A stretch of DNA of 64,000 bases from Kaustia mangrovi (GTDB lineage: Bacteria; Pseudomonadota; Alphaproteobacteria; Rhizobiales; Im1). Shown piece by piece: positions 1-10,112 of the stretch. Position numbers and translations under genes: made by a program. Every line of letters begins with the position of its first letter. The first letter of the stretch is position 1. The notes beneath the pieces are model-generated. The model saw only the letters and a list, made by a program, of their open reading frames with translations, did no database searches and was not told the origin of the DNA. Location of the stretch: assembly GCF_015482775.1 (NCBI RefSeq), contig NZ_CP058214.1:2966501-3030500 (forward strand). The letters run 5' to 3'.

Positions 1-455
1 TGACGAATGACAGGAAGAACGATGCCGAGCTCCTGCGCATGAACGAGGGCGGGTCGGCGTCGCCGGCCACGTTCGCCATGCCGCTCTACGAGATGGACAA
101 GAAGGTGGCGGTCCGCGGCCTGGACTATGTCAGGCGATCGATCGCGGCGCTGCCGGACGCAATGGCCGACCGGGGGCAATCGGATACCGGCGCGGGGGAG
201 ATTCTGATCCATACCGGTAGCTGGAAGATCGTTTCCAGAATATGCCGGGATCTCGAGATCGACGAGGCGGACGAACGCGTGGTCCGTTCGTTCGAGGTGC
301 TGCGCGATTATGGCAATCTGTCCTCTGTCGCGATTGCCGTGCTTGTCCACGATCTGCTGCAGCTTGAGCGGGTGAAGGCGGGCCTGGTGGTCTCGTTCGG
401 CGTCGGGTTCTCATCCACCTCCGGCGCATTCACGCGCCGGTCGTCAACGCACTGA
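1..455 (+). CDS. 3-oxoacyl-ACP synthase III / type III ketosynthase-fold protein, C-terminal part (5' truncated)
   Basis: The reading frame is open from the first bases of the window, so the gene begins upstream; an ATG at 39 is only internal. What is visible is the C-terminal half of a thiolase-fold condensing enzyme. It has the catalytic His in IHTGSWKI and the catalytic Asn in YGNLSS, followed by the Gly-rich end VSFGVGFSSTSGAF. FabH-like and chalcone-synthase-like enzymes share this arrangement, and the active-site Cys would lie outside the window. It is followed 15 bp later by a methyltransferase, which suggests a small lipid or polyketide-like pathway. Whether it is primary FabH or a secondary-metabolite enzyme cannot be decided from this part. 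Confidence 0.75.
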   Translation, partial: TNDRKNDAELLRMNEGGSASPATFAMPLYEMDKKVAVRGLDYVRRSIAALPDAMADRGQSDTGAGEILIHTGSWKIVSRICRDLEIDEADERVVRSFEVLRDYGNLSSVAIAVLVHDLLQLERVKAGLVVSFGVGFSSTSGAFTRRSSTH

Positions 456-470
456 AGCTCGGGAGGACAC

Positions 471-1193
471 ATGCGCGACGGGCAGAATGCCGTGAGCGAT
501 CGATCCGGGAAGGACGCCGTTTCCGCGGCGTCGAAGCCGGGGGGGGATGCGCGCGATGCCGGTCAGGCGATCTACAGCCCGCTTGTGCTGAGGCTCTACG
601 ATATCTGGGTGCTCGGCATCTCGAACCGGTTCGTCTGGAGATGTCCCAGTTCAAGGCTGGTTGCGCTCTACAACAGGAATGTCGGCGCCAGGCACCTCGA
701 TATCGGTGTCGGCAGCGGGTATTTCCTGGACAAGGCGGCCTGGCCGGTCGCATCTCCCGATATCACCCTCGCGGACCTCAACCCGAACAGCCTCGCTGCC
801 GCCCATGCGCGTATTGCGCGATACGATCCCGGTCTTCAGCGCCACGACGCCTTCGAACGGTTCCCCCGGGCGACCCCCTACGAGTCCATAGGCCTCAACT
901 ATCTGCTTCATTGCCTGCCCGGCGATATCCGCGCGAAATCCGTCGTGTTCGACAATCTGGACGGCGTCATGCACCGCGACACGAGGGTCTTCGGCGCGAC
1001 GATCGTGCAGGGCGATGCGCCTCGTTCGCTCGCCGCCCGCCGATTGATGGAGGCCTATAACAGGAAGCGCATCTTCTCCAATACACATGATCGCATCCCG
1101 GACCTTGCCGCCGAGCTGGAACGCAGGTTTGTCCATGTGAATGTGGAGCGCGTCGGTTGCGTCGCGCTGTTCGAGGCGTCGGGCCGACGCTGA
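471..1193 (+). CDS. Class I SAM-dependent methyltransferase
   Basis: 240 residues, preceded by a good ribosome site (GGGAGGA) a few bases before the ATG. SAM-binding motif I is HLDIGVGSGYFLD (about residues 76-88), followed by the acidic motif II in DITLADLNPN and the post-motif GLNYLLHCLPG. The Rossmann methyltransferase fold is clear, but the substrate is not. It sits 15 bp behind the condensing-enzyme gene in the same direction, so co-transcription and methylation of that enzyme's product are reasonable inferences. The N-terminal 40 residues are low-complexity and could belong to an over-long start. Confidence 0.8.
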   Translation: MRDGQNAVSDRSGKDAVSAASKPGGDARDAGQAIYSPLVLRLYDIWVLGISNRFVWRCPSSRLVALYNRNVGARHLDIGVGSGYFLDKAAWPVASPDITLADLNPNSLAAAHARIARYDPGLQRHDAFERFPRATPYESIGLNYLLHCLPGDIRAKSVVFDNLDGVMHRDTRVFGATIVQGDAPRSLAARRLMEAYNRKRIFSNTHDRIPDLAAELERRFVHVNVERVGCVALFEASGRR

Positions 1194-1215
1194 GGGTGCC
1201 GGGCGGCCGGTCCGG

Positions 1216-1953
1216 TTATGGCGCCCGTGTTGCCCCGTCGTCGTGGCGGAGCGTGTCGAGCAGGTCGGGCGACCAGAAGCCTATGACCGTCTCGATATGG
1301 TCGCGCATGGCTTCGGCCGCCTCGTCCGGGTCGCCGGCGATGAGTGCGTCCAGGAGAGTGCGGTGCTGTTCGGCGCTGGGCGGCAGGCCGATACGGCGGT
1401 CCGGCGTCACGCCCTCCGGCGCGTTGCCGAAGGTGTAGCGGTGAACATGCAGCGCGCAGCGCGTGAGGATGGGCTCGAGCGCAGGCATGCCGGCGATCTT
1501 GAAGATCGTCAGGTGGAACTCGCGGTCGAGTTCGCTCAGCGCATAGCCGTCATGGTCGTCCTCGGCCTGGGCGATGCGCGCGATAAGGGCCTCGAGCGCG
1601 GCGACGTCGCGCTCCGTCAGGGCAAGTGCTGCACGGCGCGCGCTCTCGGTTTCCAGCGCAAGGCGGATGCGCGCCATATGGGCCGCCTCCTCCGCGGTGG
1701 TGGTGGAGACAACCGTGCCGTGATAGCCGCGCCGGGTGACGAGGCCGTCCTGCTGCAGGCGCAGCAGGGCCTCGCGCACCGTGCCCTGGCTGCAGCCCAT
1801 GGCCGCGGCGATCTGCTGCTCGAGGAGCGGCTGGCCGGCGGCAAGGCTCCTGAGCAGGATGGCGCGCTTCACCGCATGATAGACGGCGCTGCCCTTGCTT
1901 TGTCTCAGATAGCGGGAAGCCCCGTCATCCAGGATATCGAACATTTGGGTCAT
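1216..1953 (-). CDS. GntR-family (FCD-type) transcriptional regulator
   Basis: 245 residues. The N-terminal winged helix (about 20-85) contains LLEQQIAAAMGCSQGTVREALLRLQQDGLV, the GntR signature region. The C-terminal FCD domain has the metal/ligand pattern DREFH near residue 143 and a later DHIE. FCD regulators usually sense small carboxylates or sugar acids. The gene is divergent from the peptide transporter operon and is separated from it by a four-hexamer inverted repeat, so control of that operon and of itself is the simplest reading. It converges with the preceding methyltransferase. Confidence 0.9.
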   Translation of the reverse strand: MTQMFDILDDGASRYLRQSKGSAVYHAVKRAILLRSLAAGQPLLEQQIAAAMGCSQGTVREALLRLQQDGLVTRRGYHGTVVSTTTAEEAAHMARIRLALETESARRAALALTERDVAALEALIARIAQAEDDHDGYALSELDREFHLTIFKIAGMPALEPILTRCALHVHRYTFGNAPEGVTPDRRIGLPPSAEQHRTLLDALIAGDPDEAAEAMRDHIETVIGFWSPDLLDTLRHDDGATRAP

Positions 1954-1986
1954 GAGTTGACAGGCGTTCGGGGACGTTTCACGATC

Positions 1987-2010
1987 ATTATCGTTATCGA
2001 TAATGATAAC
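1987..2010. promoter_or_regulatory. Nested inverted repeat, probable GntR operator
   Basis: Four consecutive hexamers, ATTATC and GTTATC followed by their reverse complements GATAAT and GATAAC, lie 34 bp upstream of the GntR start and about 90 bp before the transporter operon. The symmetry gives two overlapping perfect palindromes. The AT-rich composition stands out from the surrounding GC-rich DNA. Assignment to this regulator is inferred from position. Confidence 0.6.
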
Positions 2011-2099
2011 GGCATCTCGATCCGAGACAAACGGATTTTCCGGCCCGGCGGCGCCAGAGCCGACAGGGGCGGGCCGGAGTTCAGGGGGAGACGTCGGTC

Positions 2100-3088
<989 letters not shown>

Positions 3089-3092
<4 letters not shown>

Positions 3093-4102
3093 GCGCATCC
3101 GCGACACCGCTCGTCGAGGTGGAGGATCTGCGCAAGCATTTCCCGGTGACGAGCGGCGTCGTGTTCGAGCATGCCGCGGGTGCGGTGAAGGCCGTCGACG
3201 GGGTCAGCTTCGCAATCGGCCGCGGGGAGACCTTCGGGCTGGTCGGGGAATCGGGCTGCGGCAAGTCGACCATCGGGCGCTGCATCCTGAAGCTCGAGAC
3301 GCCGACCGCCGGCACGATCCGCTTCGACGGGCGCGATATTGCGGATCTCGACCGGCGCGGGACGCTCGCCTTCCGCCGCCGCGTGCAGGCCGTGTTCCAG
3401 GATCCCTTCTCCTCGCTCAATCCGCGCATGACGGTGGAGGAGATCGTCGGCGAGCCGCTGCTCGTCCACCGGCAGGAGACCACGCGCGCGGGACGCCTGA
3501 AGCGGGTGCGCGCCCTGCTCGACGTCTGCGGGCTGCCCGCCCGTCTCGTCGACCGCTATCCCCATGAGATGAGCGGCGGCCAGCGCCAGCGCGTCGGCAT
3601 CGCCCGGGCGCTGGCCCTAAGGCCCGATTTCATCCTGTGCGACGAGGCGGTCTCCGCGCTCGACGTGTCGATCCAGGCCCAGATCGTCCGGCTTCTGGAG
3701 GATCTGAGGGCGGAGTTCGGGCTCACCTATCTGTTCATCGGCCACGATCTCTCCGTGGTGCGCCATATCAGCCATCGCGTGGCGGTGATGTATCTCGGCC
3801 GCATCGTGGAGATCGCGGAGTGCGCGACCCTGTTCGAGCGTCCCGAGCATCCCTATACGCGCGCCCTGCTCGCCGCCGTTCCCGTGCCCGACCCGGAGGT
3901 CGAGCGGGCGCGGCCGGCGGGCATCGTCACGGGCGAGATCCCGAGTCCCATGTCCCCGCCCTCGGGCTGCGTGTTCCATCCGCGCTGCCCGCTGGCGGAC
4001 GAGAGCTGCCGCCGCGCGGAGCCCGCGCTCCGCGACCTCGGCGGCGGTCACTGCGTGGCCTGCCCCAAGGTCGGCCACGATATCGCCGTGCCCGTCCCGT
4101 GA
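3089..4102 (+). CDS. dppF: Dipeptide/oligopeptide ABC transporter ATP-binding protein, DppF-like
   Basis: 337 residues, partner ATPase of the preceding gene. Walker A is GESGCGKS (about 53-60), the signature is [16 protein letters not shown], and Walker B with the D-loop is [13 protein letters not shown]. The usual peptide-transporter C-terminal tail carries [10 protein letters not shown]. The ATGA overlap with the upstream gene indicates translational coupling. The order ATPase-ATPase-binding protein-permease-permease differs from the common dppABCDF order but the complement is complete. Confidence 0.93.
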
Positions 4103-4143
4103 GCGAAGGGGCGGGCCCGGGCGATCCAAGAGGAGGGAGATCC

Positions 4144-5940
4144 ATGACGCAGAAGACACAGGGGCCATTCGGCGAGGCCGGCAAGGCCCGCATCCGGCGC
4201 GAGCTCGAGGATGCCCACGATTTCGACCCGCGCGATCCGCTGTTCGGCCTGACCCGCGAGGCGCTTTCCGGCCCGCGGCTTGAGCGTCGCGCCGTCCTGC
4301 GCCTCATGGCGGCGGCCGGCACGCTCACCGCCTGGCATTTGATGCCGGGGCTCGGCGGGGCGGGCCGCGCGCTCGCCGAGGGCAAGGCCGGCGGCACGCT
4401 CACCTGCGGCTGGGCCGGCGTCGGCGAGATCCGCACGCTCGACCCCGCCCAGATCAACCAGGTGCTCCAGTTCCAGGTCGCCTCGAACGTCCTGTCCGGG
4501 CTCACCCACATCGATGCCGAGCTGGTTGCGCAGGGCGACCTTGCGGAGGACTGGACGGTTTCGGAGGACGGCCGGGAATATGTCTTCACCCTGCGCGAGG
4601 GCGTGACCTTCCACAATGGCGACCCGTTCACCGCCGACGACGTGGTCTTCACCTATGAGCGCTCGAAGGATCCGGAGAAATCGATCCATGCGCGCGTGCT
4701 CGACAATGTCGCGGGCGTGGAGAAGGTCGACGGGCGCACGGTGCGCTTCACGCTGAAGGCGCCGCAGGCCTCCTTCCTGACCAAGACGCTGGAGCGCGCG
4801 AGCGGCCGGGCCATGACCATCGTCAGCCGCGGCGGGCTGGAGGCGCTCGGCGAGTCGCAATACGGCCTCACCCCTGTCGGCACCGGGCCGTTCAAGGTCG
4901 TCGAGCATCAGCTCGGCCAGGGCGTGGTCCTGGAGAAGTTCGCCGACTATTACGATCCCGAACGGCCGAAGCTCGACCGCGTGGTGATCAAGCCGATCCT
5001 CGACGCCGAGCCGCTGGCCGCCGCCATGGAGGCCGGCGACATCCAGCTCATCGGCGGCAACCCGGTCGCGCCGGAGCTCGTCGACCGCTTCATCTCCAAT
5101 CCCGATCTCGTGGTCGACGAGGTGCCGGCGCCGGGCTTCCAGTCGGTCTGGATCAATCCGTGGAACGAGCACATGAAGGTCACCGACTTCAACAAGCCCG
5201 TCGAGGAGCTCATGAAGGAGAAGGGCTTCAAGGCGCGGCTCGCCATCGCCAAGGCGCTCGACCGAGACATGTTCATCAGGCAGGCGCAGTTCGGCCGCGG
5301 CACGCCGGCCTATGGCACGATCAATCCGGCCATGGCGTTCTATTTCGACGAGGCGCTGGCGGAGACGTCGAACCAGGCCTTCGACGCGGAGGCCGCGAAG
5401 GCGCTCCTGGCGGAGGCCGGCTATCCCGACGGCGAGGGCTTTCCCCGGCTGCGCCTTCTCGCCACGCCGGCTCAGCGCCGCGAGGCGCAGGTCGTCGCGG
5501 GGATCCTGAAGCGCAACCTCAATATCGATGTGGAGATCCAGACCAAGGACTTCCCCGTCCTGATCGACGACTTCGACACCATGAACTGGGACCTGGTGCG
5601 TCTGGGCTCGGGCGGCGACTACGACCCGGACGACGCGCTGGTCGACTGGATGCAGACGGATTCGAAGTTCAACGGCCGCCGGCGCGACAAGGAGAAATAT
5701 GCCTTCGGCTTCTTCTCCGACGACGAGGTGGACGCGCTCGTCTCCGAGCAGAGCCGGACGGCGGATCCCGACAAGCGCCGGGAGCTCGTGCGCAAGGCCA
5801 ACGCGATCACCTCCGACAAGGTGGCCTCCGCCTTCCTGTTCCACCCGCCCGACATCCAGGTGCGCCACAAGAGCGTGGACTTCCCGGCGCAGAGCCGCAT
5901 CCCGGGCCTCGTCGATCTCGACCGGGTGACGGTGGGGTGA
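4144..5940 (+). CDS. Peptide ABC transporter substrate-binding protein (family 5), Tat-type leader
   Basis: 598 residues; the start at 4144 follows a GAGGAGGGAG ribosome site. This is a family-5 extracellular solute-binding protein of the DppA/OppA type, with the conserved LREGVTFHNGDPFTADDVVF stretch near residue 155. The export signal is unusual: about 50 polar residues precede ERRAVLRLM and a hydrophobic run ending ALAEG, which resembles a Tat leader with a long n-region. The ligand may be a peptide, glutathione or a related gamma-glutamyl compound. The last is suggested only by the hydrolase at the end of the operon. Confidence 0.9.
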   Translation: MTQKTQGPFGEAGKARIRRELEDAHDFDPRDPLFGLTREALSGPRLERRAVLRLMAAAGTLTAWHLMPGLGGAGRALAEGKAGGTLTCGWAGVGEIRTLDPAQINQVLQFQVASNVLSGLTHIDAELVAQGDLAEDWTVSEDGREYVFTLREGVTFHNGDPFTADDVVFTYERSKDPEKSIHARVLDNVAGVEKVDGRTVRFTLKAPQASFLTKTLERASGRAMTIVSRGGLEALGESQYGLTPVGTGPFKVVEHQLGQGVVLEKFADYYDPERPKLDRVVIKPILDAEPLAAAMEAGDIQLIGGNPVAPELVDRFISNPDLVVDEVPAPGFQSVWINPWNEHMKVTDFNKPVEELMKEKGFKARLAIAKALDRDMFIRQAQFGRGTPAYGTINPAMAFYFDEALAETSNQAFDAEAAKALLAEAGYPDGEGFPRLRLLATPAQRREAQVVAGILKRNLNIDVEIQTKDFPVLIDDFDTMNWDLVRLGSGGDYDPDDALVDWMQTDSKFNGRRRDKEKYAFGFFSDDEVDALVSEQSRTADPDKRRELVRKANAITSDKVASAFLFHPPDIQVRHKSVDFPAQSRIPGLVDLDRVTVG

Positions 5941-6347
5941 GGATGAGCGACCGCGCCATTATCGCCAACCCTTCCCTTGACGGGGAGGGTCGGGCCGCAG
6001 GGCCGGGGAGGGGTGACGCGGCAAACTTGGGAGCGTTTCGCTTCACCCCCACCCGGAGAGCTTGTCAGCGCTCCGACCTCCCCCGTCGAGGGGGCGATCG
6101 CATTTGCCTGAATTCCGAGGTCATCCCGGCACTTGTTGCCGGGATCCATTGGCGGTGCGGCGATGACAGTGGGGAAGTCTCGTGACGGATGGGGCCGCGC
6201 ACGCAACGTCTTCTCGCCACCGCCAACCTCGGCGGCGAGGCCATTGGGTCCCGGCAACAAGTGCCGGGACGACGCTTGAGCTGTTGGCGACGGCGTTCGC
6301 CGTCATGCGCGATAGTCCTACCCGTCGAAGGGGAGGGAGTTGACCCC
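5941..6347. repeat. Gene-free 407-bp gap in the dpp operon filled with GC-rich intergenic repeats
   Basis: No credible gene. Three related modules built on CCGTCGAGGGG or its complement lie at 5968-5990, 6077-6094 and 6317-6337. Between them sits a pair of inverted hairpins at 6123-6270. The third module ends in GGGGAGGG and appears to supply the ribosome site for the following permease. The composition resembles the mosaic palindromic repeats of alphaproteobacterial intergenic regions. Confidence 0.7.
6123..6270. repeat. REP/BIME-like pair of inverted palindromes
   Basis: Two 23-bp hairpins with 9-bp perfect stems. The first is ATCCCGGCA, loop CTTGT, TGCCGGGAT at 6123-6145. The second is GTCCCGGCA, loop ACAAG, TGCCGGGAC at 6248-6270. 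The second is the reverse complement of the first apart from the outermost base pair, and a TTGG flank is shared. Two oppositely oriented copies about 100 bp apart is the layout of a bacterial interspersed mosaic element. Confidence 0.75.
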
Positions 6348-7298
6348 ATGACCCGCTACATGATCAGGCGGACGCTCGGTGCGCTGGTGGTGATGTGGGC
6401 GGTCGCCACCCTCGTCTTCTTCATGCTGCGTATCGTGCCGGGCGATCCCATCGCGGCCATGCTGTTCGACGCCGGCGACGCGGGGGCCGTGGAGGCGCTG
6501 CGCCACAAGCTCGGCCTCGACCAGCCGATCTATGTCCAGTACGTCAAATGGTTCTGGAACATGGCCCAGGGCGATCTCGGCGCCTCGATCTATGGCAGCC
6601 GGGTGCCGGTGACACAGCTCATCGCGGAGGCCCTGCCGCGCACCCTGTCGCTCGCCGGCCTCGCCTTCGTCCTTGCCGTCGTGATCGCCGTGCCGGCGGG
6701 GCTCATCGCCGCGACGAAGCGCAACACCGTGGCCGACCATGCCGTCACCTTCGGTGCTTTTCTGGGGCTGTCCATGCCGGACTTCTGGGTCGGCATCCTC
6801 CTGATCATCGTCTTCGCCGCGAACCTCCAGTGGCTGCCCGCCATCGGCTATGTGCCGCTGAAGGAGGGCTTCTGGCCGTGGCTTTCCCACCTGATCCTGC
6901 CGTCCATCGCGGTGGGCACGGCCTTCTCCGCGATCATCGCGCGCATGATCCGCTCCTCCATGCTGGAGGTCCTGAAGACCGACTATATGCGCGTCGCCCG
7001 CGCCAAGGGGCTCACGCGCGCCATGCTGATCCTGCGCCACGCCTTCCCCAATGCGCTGATCCCGGTGGTGACCGTCATGGGGATCGCGTTCGCGCTGCTC
7101 ATGGCGGGCGCGGTGGTGGTGGAGAACGTCTTCGCCATCAAGGGGCTGGGGCGGCTGCTCATCCAGGGCATCCTCAACCGCGACTACCCTGTGGTGCAGG
7201 GCGCGATCCTGGTGGTCTCGGCGATCTTCGTCTTCTCCAATCTGCTGGTCGATCTCCTCTACACGGTGATCGACCCGCGCATCCGGTACGACACATGA
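6348..7298 (+). CDS. dppB: Peptide ABC transporter permease, DppB-like
   Basis: 316 residues starting at ATG 6348; longer in-frame starts run into the repeat region and are unlikely. It begins MTRYMIRRTLGALVVMWAVA, a typical DppB first helix, and has about six membrane segments. The binding-protein-dependent transport loop is recognisable in MRVARAKGLTRAMLILRHAF (EAA-type, about residues 213-232). It forms the membrane channel with the next gene, which it overlaps by ATGA. Confidence 0.93.
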   Translation: MTRYMIRRTLGALVVMWAVATLVFFMLRIVPGDPIAAMLFDAGDAGAVEALRHKLGLDQPIYVQYVKWFWNMAQGDLGASIYGSRVPVTQLIAEALPRTLSLAGLAFVLAVVIAVPAGLIAATKRNTVADHAVTFGAFLGLSMPDFWVGILLIIVFAANLQWLPAIGYVPLKEGFWPWLSHLILPSIAVGTAFSAIIARMIRSSMLEVLKTDYMRVARAKGLTRAMLILRHAFPNALIPVVTVMGIAFALLMAGAVVVENVFAIKGLGRLLIQGILNRDYPVVQGAILVVSAIFVFSNLLVDLLYTVIDPRIRYDT

Positions 7299-8197
7299 GC
7301 GAGCGCGCGGCCATCGCGGATCCCGGAGCGGAAGACGAGGCGCCGCCGCGCCGCCGCGCCGGCTGGGCGGAGCTGCGCGCCCTTCTGTGGCGCGACAAGA
7401 AGGCGCTCGTCGGCACCGTCGTGCTGGCCGTCTTCGCGCTGACCGCCATATTGGGTGTGGCCATCGCGCCCTACGATCCCAATGCGATGCTCTACGACAT
7501 GATGGGGGCGCCCTCTCTCGCCCATCCGCTGGGCACCGACGATCTCGGCCGGGATCTGTTGAGCCGCATCGTCGTCGGCACCCAGGTCTCGCTGTTCATC
7601 GGCGTCTCCACGGTTGCCATCTCGCTCGTCATCGGCGTGGCGCTCGGGCTCTATGCCGGCTATTACGGCGGCTGGCTCGATACGGTGATCATGCGCTATA
7701 TCGACCTGCAATGGGCCTTCCCCAATTTCATCATCGCGGTCTATCTGGTCGCCGTCTTCGGCACCGGCATCGTCAATCTCATCGTGGCGATCTCGCTCGC
7801 CTTCCTCGACGATTTCGCACGCATCGCCCGCAGCATGGTGCTCTCGGTGAAGGAGGAGCAATATGTCGCCGCCGCGCGCACCACCGGCGCGTCGGACACG
7901 CGCATCATCTGGCGCCATATCCTGCCCAATGTGACCGCGCCGATCATCGTGCAGGCGACCGTCTCCGTCTCCTACGCCATCCTGGCCGAGGCCAGCCTGT
8001 CCTTCCTGGGGCTTGGCGTGGAGGCCTCGACCCCGACCTGGGGGCTGATCCTGGCGGAGGCGCGCAGCTTCATCTCGCGGGCCTGGTGGCTCGGCATCTT
8101 CCCCGGCGTCGCCATCATGCTCACCGTCCTGTCCATCAACTTCATCGGCGACGCGCTGCGCGACTTCCTCGACGTTCGCGAAACCGGCAACATCTGA
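7295..8197 (+). CDS. dppC: Peptide ABC transporter permease, DppC-like
   Basis: 300 residues, ATG overlapping the previous stop. The N-terminus has the soluble 35-residue lead-in typical of DppC, followed by helix 1 (GTVVLAVFALTAILGVAIA) and the HPLGTDDLGRDLLSR motif that marks DppC-type permeases. The EAA loop is YVAAARTTGASDTRIIWRHI. Partner of the preceding permease. Confidence 0.94.
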   Translation: MSERAAIADPGAEDEAPPRRRAGWAELRALLWRDKKALVGTVVLAVFALTAILGVAIAPYDPNAMLYDMMGAPSLAHPLGTDDLGRDLLSRIVVGTQVSLFIGVSTVAISLVIGVALGLYAGYYGGWLDTVIMRYIDLQWAFPNFIIAVYLVAVFGTGIVNLIVAISLAFLDDFARIARSMVLSVKEEQYVAAARTTGASDTRIIWRHILPNVTAPIIVQATVSVSYAILAEASLSFLGLGVEASTPTWGLILAEARSFISRAWWLGIFPGVAIMLTVLSINFIGDALRDFLDVRETGNI

Positions 8198-8219
8198 AGG
8201 CCTCACGCAGGAACATCCC

Positions 8220-10019
8220 ATGACACGCTTCACCACCCGTCCGGAGATCCTCGGCACATTCGGTGTCGTCGCCTCGACCCACTGGCTCGCCAGCGCCGCC
8301 GGCATGGCCATGCTGGAAAAGGGCGGCAACGCCTTCGACGCCGCCGCGGCGGCGGGCTTCGCACTGCAGGTGGTCGAGCCGCATCTCAACGGTCCGGGCG
8401 GCGAGGTGCCGATCATCCTCTACAGCGCGAGGACGGACCGGGTGGACGTGATCTGCGGCCAGGGCGTGGCGCCTCGGGCCGCGAGCATCGAGGCCTACCG
8501 CGCGCTCGGCCTCGACATGGTGCCGGGCACGGGGCTGCTCGCCGCCGTCGTTCCCGGCGCCTTCGATGCCTGGGCCACAATGCTGCGCGACCACGGCACC
8601 ATGGCGCTCGACGACGTCCTCGCCCACGCCATCGGCTACGCGGAGACCGGGTTTGCGCTGGTGCCCAATATCGCCCACGCCATCGCCACCATGCGCGAGA
8701 CGTTCGAGACGGAGTGGCGAAGCTCCGCGGAGGTCTGGCTGAAGGACGGCGTGCCGGCTGCCGGCACGGTGTTCCGCAATCCCGCGCTGGCCAAGACCTA
8801 CAGGCGCGTGCTCGGCGAGGCGGCCGCGAAGGGCGGCTCGCGCGAGGACCGCATCGAGGCGGCACGGCAGGCCTGGTACGAGGGCTTCGTGGCCGACGCC
8901 ATCGACCGCTTCTGCCGCGAGGAGGCGGTGATGGACGTCACCGGCGAGCGCCATCGCGGGCTCCTGACCGGCGACGACATGGCGCGCTGGCGTGCCAGCG
9001 TAGAGCGCCCGCTCGCTTATGACTATCACCGCTACACGCTGTGCAAGACGGGTCCCTGGGGGCAGGGGCCGGTGGCGCTCCAGCAGCTCGCGCTCCTGAA
9101 GGGCTTCGACCTCGACGGGCTGTCGGAGGACGACCCGGAGTTCGTCCACACGGTCGTCGAATGCGCCAAACTCGCCTTCGCCGACCGGGAGAGCTTCTAC
9201 GGCGATCCGGACTTCGTGGAGGTTCCCGTCCAGACGCTGCTGGCGGATGCCTATAACGATGCTCGCCGCGCGCTGGTCTCAAGCGAGGCCTCGCTCGATC
9301 TGCGCCCCGGCGATATTCCGGGCTACGGCGCGGAGCCCATCGTGCGCCTCGCGGGCGAGGGCGGCCACGGGGCGGGCGGCGGCGAGCCGACGGTCCAGCG
9401 TTTCGACGATCTGGACGTCGCCCCCTCCGGCGCCACGCGCGGCGATACCTGCCATGTCGACGTGATCGACCGCTGGGGCAACATGGTCTCCGCCACGCCG
9501 AGCGGCGGCTGGCTGCAGAGCTCGCCCGTCGTGCCGGGCCTGGGGTTCGCGCTCTCCACGCGCGCGCAGATGTTCTGGCTGGAGGAGGGCAAGCCGGCGA
9601 GCCTGGCGCCCGGAAAGCGCCCGCGCACCACGCTCACCCCCTCGCTCGCACTGAAGGACGGCGAGCCCTGGATGGTTTTCGGCACGCCGGGCGGCGACCA
9701 GCAGGACCAGTGGTCGCTCAACGTGTTCCTGCGCCACGTCCATTTCGGCCTCAACCTGCAGGAGGCGATCGACGCGCCGGAGTTCCACACCGCCCATTTC
9801 CCGAGTTCCTTCTATCCGCGCGAATGCGAGCCGGGAAAGGTGACGGTGGAGGGGCGGTTCCCCGAGGCGACGGTCGGGGAACTGCGTCGCCGCGGCCACC
9901 GCGTGGAGGTCGATGTCGACTGGGGCATCGGCCGCGTGACGGCGGCGGAAAGGGATGGCGATCTCCTCAGGGCCGGCGCCAATCCGCGCTTCATGCAGGG
10001 CTACGCGATCGGCCGGTGA
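8220..10019 (+). CDS. Gamma-glutamyltransferase-family protein (Ntn hydrolase), no signal peptide
   Basis: 599 residues, 22 bp behind the permease and probably the last gene of the operon. The family fold is shown by the N-terminal AMLEKGGNAFDAAAAAGF and VVPGAFDAW segments and by the nucleophile region GDTCHVDVID, where Thr410 would be the autocleavage site and new N-terminus. The C-terminal GTPGGDQQ and later segments also fit. Secreted GGTs carry a leader, whereas this one begins directly with the mature fold, so it should act in the cytoplasm on the imported compound. Family members include GGT, cephalosporin acylase-like and acivicin-type hydrolases, so the exact substrate is open. Confidence 0.88.
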   Translation: MTRFTTRPEILGTFGVVASTHWLASAAGMAMLEKGGNAFDAAAAAGFALQVVEPHLNGPGGEVPIILYSARTDRVDVICGQGVAPRAASIEAYRALGLDMVPGTGLLAAVVPGAFDAWATMLRDHGTMALDDVLAHAIGYAETGFALVPNIAHAIATMRETFETEWRSSAEVWLKDGVPAAGTVFRNPALAKTYRRVLGEAAAKGGSREDRIEAARQAWYEGFVADAIDRFCREEAVMDVTGERHRGLLTGDDMARWRASVERPLAYDYHRYTLCKTGPWGQGPVALQQLALLKGFDLDGLSEDDPEFVHTVVECAKLAFADRESFYGDPDFVEVPVQTLLADAYNDARRALVSSEASLDLRPGDIPGYGAEPIVRLAGEGGHGAGGGEPTVQRFDDLDVAPSGATRGDTCHVDVIDRWGNMVSATPSGGWLQSSPVVPGLGFALSTRAQMFWLEEGKPASLAPGKRPRTTLTPSLALKDGEPWMVFGTPGGDQQDQWSLNVFLRHVHFGLNLQEAIDAPEFHTAHFPSSFYPRECEPGKVTVEGRFPEATVGELRRRGHRVEVDVDWGIGRVTAAERDGDLLRAGANPRFMQGYAIGR

Positions 10020-10112
10020 CAGGCGGTCATATCCGGGACTTCGCGGTGACAGCCGAAATTGCCGTGTGTCCGGTAGCGCCGTGCTCGCCCATGCGCGGGC
10101 CGGGCCCCGGTC

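Noticed and set aside
39-455. A complete 138-residue gene starting at ATG 39
   Set aside because: The frame stays open to the window start and the protein begins in the middle of a condensing-enzyme domain, so it is a truncated gene.
4048-5868. A 606-codon minus-strand open frame
   Set aside because: Shadow of the peptide-binding protein gene; composition and lack of motifs argue against a real gene.
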